A stretch of 64,000 nt of DNA from Pseudomonas sp. R5(2019) (GCF_009905435.1 NZ_JAAAMT010000014.1:52297-116296); one strand, 5' to 3'. Shown: positions 25,814 to 34,220, counted from the stretch's first letter. Numbers and translations are program-made. The notes: generated from the letters alone by a model not told the origin.

Positions 25814-25893
25814 GGTTGCGCCTTGGTAGTGGTTAGAGCTCCATGGAGGCGGAGGCTATTGACTGACAGAGGGACTGTCCAGCGACCGCTTCT

Positions 25894-26079
25894 GGCCGAT
25901 TCTGTTGAAAAAGTCCGTCCGGCCAAACTGCTCGAAGATTGATCGGTGAAAACGCCTTTTTTGCACGTTGCTACGTGAAATCTGGGTCTATAAGACTCTG
26001 CACAAAGCAAAGATTTCAATCTCAGGCGCGTATTTTTCTGCCGTGGAAACCAAGGCCGACTTTTTCAACAGAATCGGCC
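25894..26079. mobile_element. 186-bp MITE-like element, family C
   Basis: Perfect 22-bp terminal inverted repeats, GGCCGATTCTGTTGAAAAAG at the left (25894-) and CTTTTTCAACAGAATCGGCC at the right (-26079); the full repeat adds TC/GA. No coding capacity. The interior carries CACGTTGCTACGTGAAATCT, closely matching a segment in both family A MITEs. Confidence 0.85.
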
Positions 26080-26150
26080 GATCTCTGTCTCTCCCCGCGA
26101 ACGTCCGTTGTGGGTCGACTGCGGTCTGTTGCGGCCGGCAGAAGTCGACC

Positions 26151-26308
26151 CAGGCTGTGTAAAAACGCGCTCCCAGTGTTGATGCATGCGCTACTACGCG
26201 AAATCTACTGACGATCGGCTGCTCAGCAGACTTGAAATTTGCGTAGGACCGCGATTTTTCGAGTGGCTCCGGTCAGCCGCACTGATCGAAAACGTTTTTA
26301 CACAGCCT
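26151..26308. mobile_element. 158-bp MITE, family A copy 2
   Basis: Same ends as the copy at 20883-21040 (CAGGCTGTGTAAAAAC and GTTTTTACACAGCCT), same 158-bp length, flanked by CGACC direct repeats (26146-26150 and 26309-26313). The interior has diverged but keeps CGCTACTACGCGAAATCT near the left end. Confidence 0.85.
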
Positions 26309-26692
26309 CGACCCATTGCAGACGGTCAGAACCGACAGAAATCGGCCAGAGCTGACAATCGAACCGGAGCCGTTTCCGGCGCAAACGGGTCAGGTGCAGG
26401 GTGACCACCAACCAATGGGCGATCCAAACTGTTCGCATCTGGAAAACTAGCTACTCTTTGGGAATCTGTGGGGCAGTAAATTTTTTGTAGTTCTCGCAGG
26501 GGCTTCTTTAGAATTCGTTGGTCAGCACAAATTTAGTTTCATGGCATAGGAGGCCAAAACTATACTATATAGGTACTTTGGATCCGAAAGCTCTTTGAGG
26601 CTAATCCAGGCTGCAAGATGCCCTCAGGTGTGGCGAACTCATTGCCTGAATTAGAAAGGTTTTCTAGCTTTTCAACTTATGAGATTGAACCT
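26309..26692. other. intergenic region with no clear gene
   Basis: GC-rich scrambled sequence to ~26410 (CAGACGGTCAGAACCGACAG), then AT-rich sequence. AACTATACTATATAGG near 26560-26577 could supply a -10 element for the downstream gene. Nothing else was recognised. Confidence 0.35.
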
Positions 26693-27247
26693 ATGCTCGA
26701 AAGTATTCTGACGTCAGCCTTTGTTTCAACACTTTTGCTAGGGGCGGTTGGGTGGCTTGGGAAAATCTGGATAAACCGGGTCAGAGAAATCGATAGAGTT
26801 AAGTATGAAAGTGAAATAATTTCAATGAAACAGAAAGTCGATTTTTCTTTTCATACAAATAAGTCAGTTTTCGAAAAAGAGCTGATCGCATGCACGGAGA
26901 CATGGAGTGCATTACTAAAGCTGACGTCCGAAGTGCTTTACATTAAAAGGGATTTTGATGGTGGCGAGGATGTTGAGGCGCAAATAATTATTTGCTATCA
27001 GCAGCACCTGAAGACCCATGACTTGATATATAATAACGCGCCTTTTATTCCAAAGAACATAAGGGACGGATTTATACAGTCCGCGATTGCGCTGCAGGAC
27101 ATCTATAAGAAATCACAGAAAATATCTAGAGAATTAGATTCTTACGAGTTGCCTTTCTCGTTTTTTGATGCTCAGTACAAAGATGCAGCGGATAAAATAG
27201 TTGAGCTTGAGGAGCTAATTAGGAGTCGCTACGTCATAAATTTGTGA
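26693..27247 (+). CDS. single-TM coiled-coil protein, unknown function
   Basis: The ATG at 26693 starts MLESILTSAFVSTLLLGAVGW, an N-terminal TM helix, followed by a basic cytosolic helix (WINRVREIDRVKYESEI) and a long helical domain of ~150 residues (SFHTNKSVFEKELIACTETW; HLKTHDLIYNNAPFIPKNIR). The frame is open from 26618, but the TM start is the natural N-terminus, giving 184 aa. This N-TM plus helical domain layout is common among small island proteins of unknown role. It is AT-rich, like the other cargo genes. Confidence 0.65.
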   Translation: MLESILTSAFVSTLLLGAVGWLGKIWINRVREIDRVKYESEIISMKQKVDFSFHTNKSVFEKELIACTETWSALLKLTSEVLYIKRDFDGGEDVEAQIIICYQQHLKTHDLIYNNAPFIPKNIRDGFIQSAIALQDIYKKSQKISRELDSYELPFSFFDAQYKDAADKIVELEELIRSRYVINL

Positions 27248-27535
27248 CTGTGTGTGGATATGTATTGCCCCCGAATTTTCAAATAAATGCCGCGGGCTGC
27301 TTCTCGGTCCTATCTACCTGATGCAATAATAAGTTTGACACGGCTGAATGAAAACTTTTAGTTGGGTTTGTGCCAGTCGCGACTGACCGGAAATGGCCGT
27401 TTTCTGCCCGTCATGAGAGGCAGAAAGCGACCCAGCGCGGATACTCATGTTGGAAATCAGCTGCGCCTAACCCAAGGGCCTGGCATCGCGCAGCTCTTTA
27501 TAATCCGTCTATCGGAGGAAAAGCAGTGAAGGGCA

Positions 27536-27700
27536 TTGTTAGACGGCTAACCACATACCCATGTGCCATTGGGTTTTTTTGAGCTCCTGAATAGGCGCCG
27601 CCACAGACCCATGTGCCATTAGGATTTTGCTGGGCTCCGGTGTATGCCCCGCCGCATACCCAGGTCCCATTCGGGTTCTTCTGCGCACCGGTATCGAGCG
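27536..27700. repeat. ~48-bp tandem coding repeat (three units)
   Basis: On the minus strand three consecutive units encode GAQ(K/Q)NPNGTWVCGGAY. The last unit is one base short within a CCC-A7 run (T7 at 27574-27580 on the + strand). Confidence 0.75.
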
Positions 27701-27761
27701 CTATCGTCTTCAGGGTGAAAACTACTGAACCAGGATTTGCCACGATCGGTCCAGCTTTCAT
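27547..27761 (-). pseudogene. small tandem-repeat protein (NPNGTWVCGG units), frameshifted at its end
   Basis: ATG 27761 gives MKAGPIVANPGSVVFTLKTI, then three GAQxNPNGTWVCGGAY repeats. In the last unit a one-base deletion shifts the frame to KNPMAHGYVV and on to 27498. Restoring the base gives NPNGTWVCG and an immediate TAG at 27547-27549, so the intact protein would be ~71 aa. Each repeat has one Cys and one Trp in a Gly-rich beta-turn setting. The family is unknown to me; the regular repeats argue that it was a real gene. Confidence 0.5.
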
Positions 27762-27919
27762 AGGTTGATGTCAGTTGGTCATCCCTTACCTTCGAGTAAA
27801 CGGAAGCTGTAGGTAAACAATCGTCCCTTGTTGTGGGAGTTCGTCTATGCTGGACACGTAGCGTTCAGTTTTTTTGAGGGTGTTGTCTTTATAGGTATCT
27901 CTTCTGTGTAATAACCAAA

Positions 27920-28417
27920 ATGGGGTCGTATATGGGATTGATTATAAGGTCAACTATTTTTGTGCTGGTGTTATGGGTTGTATCTTATGTCGGGCTTCAA
28001 GTGCTAGGTGTTTATCTTCCCGAAAACAAGAATGAAATACTTGTTGCAACGACCATGTTGGTTGCGCTTGGTAGCGGCGTAGGTAGTTTTTTTGGTCCCG
28101 TTGTTCAACTTGCCTTCGTGGTTACAATACTATTGTACGCTGCCGAGAAAGCCGGACTACTCCAGCGCGATGCATCAGGCAGTCTGTTTTCGCGCATAGC
28201 CAGTGCGAGTAATATTCAAGCATTTATTGCTATTGTTATAATTGTGTCTTTGGCGATTGCGGCACTGAGTGGGATTGGAGATATTTCTGTACTTAAGGAT
28301 TTAGCTCTAGTAGTAGTGGGCTTTTATTTCGGTACAAAACGTCAAAGCGATGCGGACGAATTACTTAAGCCAGAATCCGCCCAAGATCTGATGCAAAACA
28401 AGGATAAGCAGAGTTGA
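27920..28417 (+). CDS. small integral membrane protein, unknown function
   Basis: 165 aa with about four hydrophobic segments: ~5-31 (LIIRSTIFVLVLWVVSYVGL), ~42-80 (ILVATTMLVALG and FVVTILLYAAE), ~98-117 (AFIAIVIIVSLAIAALSG) and ~125-140 (LKDLALVVVGFYFGTKR). A hydrophilic tail follows. Two in-frame ATGs (27920, 27932) are possible and neither has a strong ribosome site. It is the last cargo gene before the minus-strand replication module; a holin-like or effector role is possible but not shown. Confidence 0.65.
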   Translation: MGSYMGLIIRSTIFVLVLWVVSYVGLQVLGVYLPENKNEILVATTMLVALGSGVGSFFGPVVQLAFVVTILLYAAEKAGLLQRDASGSLFSRIASASNIQAFIAIVIIVSLAIAALSGIGDISVLKDLALVVVGFYFGTKRQSDADELLKPESAQDLMQNKDKQS

Positions 28418-28720
28418 AATTTCTTACGTCGCAGACTCCCGACCAAGGTTTGCGCGCATACAGCTATAGCTCGAGTCGCAGTACCACCCGGTATCAATCA
28501 TGCGTGCCGGTGCCAATGCCCCAACCACGACCCAAGGGGGCTCAGACATCGATGACTAGGTAGCGACTTCAAGTCAATACAAAGATTAAGTTGTCTCAAA
28601 TCCCGTTCACGAACCAACCGGCCTGTTCGGGTTGAAAGCATCCTCTGGTCAGAGCGTCTGCTTTTGGCTGCAACCTGCCTGCCGAATTTGACGGAAGCTT
28701 TTACTAGCTTCCGCTTATCC
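28418..28720. other. 303-bp convergent intergenic region
   Basis: It lies between the + strand membrane gene and the minus-strand module. The only structure seen is the hairpin GGAAGC...GCTTCC at about 28693-28712, which may serve as a weak terminator. Confidence 0.4.
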
Positions 28721-28906
28721 TCATCCCTGTTTTTTCAGCTTTTGCTCAATGAACCCCATTTCTGCTTTGATCGCAGTGATGGTGAGCGTTTGCATTGTGC
28801 TTTTTCCGGTTCCGGTATCCACGAGCTTGAGTACAGCAATCAGGTGGGCTTTTCTCGCTTTAAGATCTTCAAAAATTTGTGAGCTATTTTGTGTCGTTGT
28901 GTTCAT
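28721..28906 (-). CDS. small helical hypothetical protein (61 aa)
   Basis: The ATG at 28906 gives MNTTTQNSSQIFEDLKARKA, continuing HLIAVLKLVDTGTGKSTMQT and ending AEMGFIEQKLKKQG. It is a charged two-helix protein; the GTGKST-like string is too short and out of context to be a P-loop. The open frame upstream to 29035 overlaps the coiled-coil gene and is not used. It is the last gene of the minus-strand module, 62 bp after the coiled-coil gene. Confidence 0.5.
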   Translation of the reverse strand: MNTTTQNSSQIFEDLKARKAHLIAVLKLVDTGTGKSTMQTLTITAIKAEMGFIEQKLKKQG

Positions 28907-28968
28907 GGCTTCGATCCATACGTGGCTTAAACAGCCCGCAACGCAGGCTGTTTCAGGGTAGTCATCTG

Positions 28969-29811
28969 TTACATCGAGAGCAGGTCCCGCAGGCGATATT
29001 GGTTCCCACGCTCTGTTAGGTCCTGCCACTTCCAACTGCCAAAGTTTTCACCTTGCTCAGGTATTTCGAGTTTCAACAGGGAGGTTGGGTCCCTGCCGAT
29101 CAGTCCGGCAGCGGCGTAAAGCTTGCCTCCAACATCAAGCAGCACCTGGGCGGCTTCATTCCACTTTTCCTCCAGGGCGTCGTGGGCAAGCCGTAAGGCT
29201 TTTTTCTCAATTTTTCCGTGTTCCTCCTGCGCCTCGGTGATGTGTTTTTCAACGATGGCCAGCTCCTGCTCCAGGGCGGTAATGATCAATTGCTGTCGAC
29301 GATGTTGTTCGGTCGCGGCAGTGAGGTTTTTCGCCGCTTTCTGTGCGTCGTTGTTGGCAGTTTTTTCCCCTTCTACATCGCCCCAGGCCACGGCTTGCGC
29401 GTAGGCGGTGGCCGCCTGAGTCTCCGCCTGTCGTGCATTCACCATCTCTGCCTCACCCTGCTTGCGAATGTCCTCCAAGCGAGTGCTGAGGCATTCACGT
29501 TTTATGTTGAGTTCCTGCTCATCTGCTTTCCAGTTCGCCATGTCTTCAATGTGCGTGGCCATCAGACTTTCTCGGTTGGCAAATGCCTCGCGACGACTGA
29601 GTTTCTGATCCAGCTGGAAAAGCTGAAGGTCGATCGAGTCGATCTTTATTTTTCGACTGCTGATTTCATGCCTGACGTCGCTCTCGCGGCCTTGGCTAAT
29701 GATTTCCGCGCTTTGCAACGCAGCTTCAAAATGCGGAAGTTCCGCTTTGATGGCTTCCATTTGAATGACAAGTTGGGCGCGTGTGTCTTTCAGATGCTGA
29801 ATACCGTTCAT
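28969..29811 (-). CDS. coiled-coil protein (280 aa), unknown function
   Basis: Nearly the whole length is predicted coiled coil from heptad-like Leu/Ala/Glu/Lys text (MEAIKAELPHFEAALQSAE; ALEQELAIVEKHITEAQEEH), with a short globular C-terminus (KLYAAAGLIGRDPTSLLKLE ... LRDLLSM). Similar coiled-coil proteins follow the primase gene in integrative elements of pseudomonads. It lies 87 bp after the primase gene on the same strand. Confidence 0.7.
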   Translation of the reverse strand: MNGIQHLKDTRAQLVIQMEAIKAELPHFEAALQSAEIISQGRESDVRHEISSRKIKIDSIDLQLFQLDQKLSRREAFANRESLMATHIEDMANWKADEQELNIKRECLSTRLEDIRKQGEAEMVNARQAETQAATAYAQAVAWGDVEGEKTANNDAQKAAKNLTAATEQHRRQQLIITALEQELAIVEKHITEAQEEHGKIEKKALRLAHDALEEKWNEAAQVLLDVGGKLYAAAGLIGRDPTSLLKLEIPEQGENFGSWKWQDLTERGNQYRLRDLLSM

Positions 29812-29898
29812 GTGTTTTGTCCTGTCTAATTTGGTTGGGTTAGGAGTGGCTGGCGAGGCCGGTTCGGGCCGGCTTTACCTCGATCAGTAGGCTGGCCG

Positions 29899-32790
29899 TT
29901 AAGCGGCCTGTGCCTCGCTCTCATCCCTTCCCGGTACCGTCTTCACCACATAACAACGCTGTATGCCCAGGCCTGGTAAGCGGACGGCGCAGGAGGCTTT
30001 GCCGTCGGGCCCCGGCTCAAGGACGCCACGGCGAATCAGTTCCTTGTTCACGGCATTGATGTTCATGCCCTTGAACACTTCCGAACGCCATGCTTCCGGC
30101 AACACGTAGTAGGTGTTGGTGGTGTGCAGCGCGTCACCCAGGCCCTGCTCCAACGACTTGCGAAAACCCAAGCGGTCGATGGTCCGAGGGCCATGCTCAT
30201 CGATTTTCGCGGCAGCCGATTCCCAGCGGGTGAAGCGACTTTCTCCGAAGCGTTCGATGACTTGGCGCAGCCGTGCCAGAATCGCGTCACCTTCGAGGTT
30301 TCCAGCACCACCACGCTCATTCATCCATGCGTTCAGACATACTCGGGCCGCAGTGGTAGCGGTGCCGTCTGGCCAGCCGGTAATCCCCATCGCGGTCGCC
30401 AGCTCGCCAGCTGCCGCAGCCAAACCAAAGCGAGCGGCTGCTCGATACGCCTGACCGCTGGCCGAGGCAGGCAGCGCTTTGGTGATGAACCCTTCCAAGG
30501 TGTGACGCAAGATAGTCGACCAGCCATGCCGTTTGCCGGGCTCACATAGAGCCGACAGGAACGCGGTGAGCGGTGTGCCGTAGTACTTGGCCACCCGTGC
30601 CTTGAGCGCATCGGAGAGGGTGGCGGCGTCTTCAAAACCGTTCAACACGTCGAACATGCCGAGGCCCTTGCTGGCATCCGCTGGCACCGCGAGCATGCGT
30701 ATTTCCATGCCGGCTTTCAGCTCCTTGTTGGCTTCGGCCATGTGCTGCGCCAAGGTCTTCTCGCCGGTTGAGAGAAACAGCAAACGCCACTCCTGCACCT
30801 GTCGGCCAGCTTGGCCTCGATCATTGGCGCGAGCCTTACCGGTGCCGTTGCCGAGCATGTACACCGTCTCGCCAATGATGCGGGGGTCGCACATGCCGAT
30901 TTCATCCAGTACCAAGAGCCCGTCCGAGTGCGCGGCGGCGATGGATTCCAAGGCGTTATCCGTCGAGCGCCAGGAACGCACCAGACGCGGCCCGCCGTAG
31001 ATCGAGGCGGCCACCTGCAAATGGGTGGTCTTGCCGCCCGAGCTGTCGCCGTACAGGTGAAAACCGCCCGACTCATGGCCAAGCAGGTGCAACAGTGGAC
31101 CGGCAAACGCCACGCTGGCCACAAACGCCAAGCGGTGATTACCGATGCACAAGGCGCCGATTTGCTCCTGCCACTGCTCCAGGGTGCCGGCTTCGCTGAT
31201 CGGCGGCAGCTGCGCGCCGGCCTCATAGAAGTGCAGGTGTTCGGCGTGCGAGCCGACCTGTTGTTCGGGCAGCAGGAAGGCGCTGTCGTGCCAACCCAAA
31301 CGGGTGACCAGTCGAGCCCGCTGGGCGCTGTCGAATCCGCCGAGATAACTTTGCAGGTCATTCCGCGCATTGCGTCCGGAGCGACTGCCGGCCAGACGCA
31401 GGCCCATATCCACCAGGGGGCCGAGTACGTCCTTGCCGAAGTCGCCGGTCATGGTCCGCGCCGGGATGTTCCAACGTTTTTTCGCTCCGTCCGGATCGTC
31501 AAACTCAACCAACAATCCCCAGTTATGACCCTGCACATCGCGAGTGCGCGCCAGGATCTCCAGCGGCGAGCACACCGGGCGTGCTTCGCCGTCGTCACCC
31601 GAATAAAACACGCCTTCTGGTGTCAGGCGAAAGCCGCTTGGGAGTAAATCGTTTTTCGGTTTCGCGGCACGCTTGGTCGTTGGCTTGGCTTTGCCTTCGG
31701 GTGGTTCGGTTGGTGCTTTCTCCGGCTCAAGACCGAACAGTTCACCGCTACGCTCCAGCTCCGCGAAATGCGCCGCCGTCCAACCTTTGGCCTGCGCGTC
31801 AGCCGCGTCGTCGCCGTCGTCCCATTGACCACCCTTGGCGAAGGTCGGTTGGTCATTCTTGAGGGCGGGCTTATGATTGAAGATGTCCAGGGCGATCACG
31901 CTCACTGACGCGGCGCCGATCTGGTGCAGTTGTTCGGCGACGGCAGCCATGCAGCCTTTACCGCTGACATCATTGTCTGGCCACAGCACCACGGACCGAC
32001 CTGTGAGCGGTGTCAGGTCGGCTTTATGCCAAGAGTTCGAGCCGTTCGGCCAGCAGGTGGCCACGTAACCGGGCAGCAGCTCCGCCGCGGCGTCGGCGGC
32101 CTTTTCGCCTTCGCACAGAATGACCGGAGCATCTGCGCGTTGCGCCAGTTCATCCAGGCGCAGCAGGGGACGCGGATCCGGCAAACCCTGCCAACGCCAT
32201 TGCTGCGTTTGACCGTCGGCACGTTGGCACCAAGTCAAAGGGGCAAACACCTTGCGCGGTTTGCCGTCTTCGTCCTGCCCCAAGTCGAAGCGGTAGAGCG
32301 CCATGACTGGCTGGCCTTGAGCGTCGCGATACATCCAGACCTTGGACGGCACGCCGTGTTGCCGGTGTTTGGCCGGACATTTGCCCGTGGCCTCGGCCGG
32401 GATCGGCTGAATGGCGAGCCATTCCGGTGTTTTGCTTTTGCTAGGGCTCGGTTTTGATTGAGCCACCCCAGCGACAACGTGCAGCAGATCCGCCAGCTTA
32501 TTGCAGGCTTCGACGTCGGTGCCGCCATCCAGATAACGCACCAGATCGATCAGGTCGCCACCTTTATCGCCAGTGGCAAAATCCGCCCAGGTGCCTTTGC
32601 TCAAGTTGACCTTGAGGGATCCGGCGCGCTTGTCGGCGCGGGTTGGATTGGGAGCGGTGTATTCCTTACCGCCGTCCACGCGCTTGCCGTTGGGCAGCCA
32701 ATGAGTCAGGACACGATCGATGTTCTGTAACGCAGCGGCTTTGACTTGAGCGAATGTAGGGCGACGGGCATGAGCTGTAGCTGCATTCAT
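29899..32790 (-). CDS. TOPRIM-DUF927 primase/helicase (P4 alpha-like replication protein)
   Basis: 963 aa. N-terminal region ~1-110 with PNPTRADKRAGSLKVNLSKG; a TOPRIM domain ~225-305 with the Glu in VILCEGEKAADAAAELLPG and the DxD-like VVLWPDNDVSGKG; then a DUF927 helicase/ATPase domain with Walker A GDSSGGKTT (~580), Walker B GLLVLDEIG, and an arginine-rich C-terminal half. This TOPRIM plus superfamily-3-like ATPase layout is that of replication proteins of P4-type satellites and integrative elements. Its ATG overlaps the stop of the upstream DUF3077 gene by 4 bp. It probably acts at the iteron-like sites in the island. Confidence 0.88.
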   Translation of the reverse strand: MNAATAHARRPTFAQVKAAALQNIDRVLTHWLPNGKRVDGGKEYTAPNPTRADKRAGSLKVNLSKGTWADFATGDKGGDLIDLVRYLDGGTDVEACNKLADLLHVVAGVAQSKPSPSKSKTPEWLAIQPIPAEATGKCPAKHRQHGVPSKVWMYRDAQGQPVMALYRFDLGQDEDGKPRKVFAPLTWCQRADGQTQQWRWQGLPDPRPLLRLDELAQRADAPVILCEGEKAADAAAELLPGYVATCWPNGSNSWHKADLTPLTGRSVVLWPDNDVSGKGCMAAVAEQLHQIGAASVSVIALDIFNHKPALKNDQPTFAKGGQWDDGDDAADAQAKGWTAAHFAELERSGELFGLEPEKAPTEPPEGKAKPTTKRAAKPKNDLLPSGFRLTPEGVFYSGDDGEARPVCSPLEILARTRDVQGHNWGLLVEFDDPDGAKKRWNIPARTMTGDFGKDVLGPLVDMGLRLAGSRSGRNARNDLQSYLGGFDSAQRARLVTRLGWHDSAFLLPEQQVGSHAEHLHFYEAGAQLPPISEAGTLEQWQEQIGALCIGNHRLAFVASVAFAGPLLHLLGHESGGFHLYGDSSGGKTTHLQVAASIYGGPRLVRSWRSTDNALESIAAAHSDGLLVLDEIGMCDPRIIGETVYMLGNGTGKARANDRGQAGRQVQEWRLLFLSTGEKTLAQHMAEANKELKAGMEIRMLAVPADASKGLGMFDVLNGFEDAATLSDALKARVAKYYGTPLTAFLSALCEPGKRHGWSTILRHTLEGFITKALPASASGQAYRAAARFGLAAAAGELATAMGITGWPDGTATTAARVCLNAWMNERGGAGNLEGDAILARLRQVIERFGESRFTRWESAAAKIDEHGPRTIDRLGFRKSLEQGLGDALHTTNTYYVLPEAWRSEVFKGMNINAVNKELIRRGVLEPGPDGKASCAVRLPGLGIQRCYVVKTVPGRDESEAQAA

Positions 32791-33071
32791 ACGCCACCGC
32801 CTTGGGCCCGTTGCAACCCACTGGTAACGTCATCAATGATTGCCTTCGCCATCTCGCTCAAATAGTGCGAAGCCCAGACCATCGCGTCATTGTCATTCTC
32901 CATGCCGCTTCGGAAAGTCAGCTTGTTCACACAGTCCATGAGTAGGGACGCTTGTTCGAGCGCCTCTTCGCAGGAAATGCCTGCATCGATACGGAACAGT
33001 GGTTGGTTTTGAGCGTTGCACTTGGCAAAGGTGGCGCCGCCAACGGTATTAATCAAAATGGAAGGGCTCAT
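32787..33071 (-). CDS. DUF3077 domain protein
   Basis: 94 aa from ATG 33071. The LFRIDAGISCEEALEQASLL and AMVWASHYLSEMAKAIIDD text is the DUF3077 signature, a small Pseudomonas family common in islands and of unknown role. 4-bp ATGA overlaps join it to the genes on both sides. The longer open frame to 33206 is discarded. Confidence 0.75.
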   Translation of the reverse strand: MSPSILINTVGGATFAKCNAQNQPLFRIDAGISCEEALEQASLLMDCVNKLTFRSGMENDNDAMVWASHYLSEMAKAIIDDVTSGLQRAQGGGV

Positions 33072-33349
33072 TGGGCGCCTCCATTGATGGCTTGTCGGGT
33101 GGAGGTGTCCGCGTGCAAGGCGAGGGTGCGGATCAATCCCAGCGTCCCTCGAACATCCCACAGGGCAGCGGCGATAACGTGGTTGGCTAGACGTGGTCCG
33201 TCGCACTCGAACTGATCTTCAAGAAGCAGGAGCACCGAGCTGGCTCGCTCCACTGCACAGGTGATGGCATCAATCGGTACACCGGCTCCGGCGCCTTTGT
33301 CGACGCACAGCAGATCTTCGGGCAGGGAGAAGCTCAGGGCTTGGTTCAT
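33068..33349 (-). CDS. small hypothetical protein (93 aa), DUF3077-like context
   Basis: The ATG at 33349 gives MNQALSFSLPEDLLCVDKGA and later AITCAVERASSVLLLLEDQF, helical and related in style to the DUF3077 protein it overlaps by 4 bp (both have an ExAS..L-L segment followed by a second helix). The open frame up to 33832 has no supporting start and overlaps a structured leader. Function unknown. Confidence 0.65.
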   Translation of the reverse strand: MNQALSFSLPEDLLCVDKGAGAGVPIDAITCAVERASSVLLLLEDQFECDGPRLANHVIAAALWDVRGTLGLIRTLALHADTSTRQAINGGAQ

Positions 33350-33504
33350 TGGACACCGCCTGCGGCTTCGAGAGCGCGGGCTTTGGCCATGTGGACGTTG
33401 TAACGGGCAAGACGTGTAGCGAGGCTGGAGTTGGCGTGTAAAGCGGCGAGAGCCATTGCCCGATGAGCAGCGGCGCGAATTTTGGACGGATTGAGGGCGT
33501 GCAT
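33346..33504 (-). CDS. small basic hypothetical protein (52 aa), first gene after the leader
   Basis: ATG 33504 has AAGGAG 9 bp upstream, the best ribosome site of the module. The product MHALNPSKIRAAAHRAMALA continues ALHANSSLATRLARYNVHMA and ends RALEAAGGVQ: Ala-rich and basic, one or two helices. Its stop overlaps the next ATG by 4 bp. It could be a leader peptide or small DNA-binding protein; nothing more can be said. Confidence 0.55.
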   Translation of the reverse strand: MHALNPSKIRAAAHRAMALAALHANSSLATRLARYNVHMAKARALEAAGGVQ

Positions 33505-33878
33505 GGGTGGAGCTCCTTCTTAAGTAGGAACTGCCACGGTTCGTCGCCAAACGAATTGGGGTGGCAGCTGTGCGCAGGTTGGCGAACCGGGTAAGAAGGA
33601 ACCCGGCAGACCCGAGGGTCTCCCACGCACAGCCGCCATAATGCAAGAATGCGGGCACAAAAAAAGCGCCTGCAATCGTAATGGGGGCGCCTGTGCGCCT
33701 TCTTAAACTCGGGTCGCCAAACCCGGTCGCTGAATTTGCAGCGACGGCCAAAGAGTAACGTCCCGATTTCAAAAGTGCAACCGTGTGACGATCTTGCGCA
33801 TTTTTTCGAAGCGGCATAGATTGTGCGGGCATGTAGATTTACCTCAACGCCTCCGGATCGCTCCCGGGGGCGTTTTCG
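33505..33878 (-). ncRNA. structured leader, possible P4 CI-like immunity RNA / ash region
   Basis: A 374-bp gap inside the minus-strand module with many short inverted repeats: AGACCC/GGGTCT (33608-33622), GGCGCCT/GTGCGCC, GGGTCGCCAAACCCGG (33710-33726) against TTGGCGAACCGGGT (33574-), and GTCGCTG/CAGCGAC. The open frame over it (TGFGDPSLRRRTGAPI...) is the kind annotated as ash-family protein in P4-like prophages. In P4, this position carries the CI antisense RNA that terminates transcription into the replication genes. RNA nature is inferred. Confidence 0.35.
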
Positions 33879-34220
33879 TTAGTGCTGGGTAGTGACGGGG
33901 CGGGCGAGGGTGAGCCATTGCAAGTGGTTCCCTTGGCGGGCGCGTTGTTGCATCTGCTGTAGCGCTTCGGGATTGCGTAGCAGGTTCGGTATCAGCTCGC
34001 GAGCGTCATCAATTACCACGTCTGCTGGCGGCTGAACTGCTAATAGCGTCCACTCCAGGTTCTGCCACAGCACGATCAGCACCTGCGCACCGGCCGAGAT
34101 CGCTTGATCGCGGAGGGCCAGCAATCGCTGGCGACCTTTGATCGCTGCGGTAGAAGGCAGAGACGCTTCGATTGCACCAACGAGATCCAGTGCTTGGTGG
34201 GGAAGAAAGGTCGGTGTCAT
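33879..34220 (-). CDS. hypothetical protein (113 aa) of the replication module
   Basis: The ATG at 34220 gives MTPTFLPHQALDLVGAIEAS, then RLLALRDQAISAGAQVLIVL and ELIPNLLRNPEALQQMQQRA. It looks like a small alpha/beta protein. ATGA overlap (34217-34220) with the upstream 202-aa gene. The frame extends to 34274 without a better start. No family recognised. Confidence 0.6.
   Translation of the reverse strand: MTPTFLPHQALDLVGAIEASLPSTAAIKGRQRLLALRDQAISAGAQVLIVLWQNLEWTLLAVQPPADVVIDDARELIPNLLRNPEALQQMQQRARQGNHLQWLTLARPVTTQH

Noticed and set aside
27370..27582. 70-codon + strand frame antisense to the tandem-repeat gene
   Set aside because: The minus strand shows protein-level repeats with third-position changes; the + frame does not.
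33350..33832. N-terminal extension of the 93-aa ORF to a 254-codon frame
   Set aside because: No ribosome site, overlaps the 52-aa gene and a structured leader; treated as an ash-like by-product over a possible RNA.
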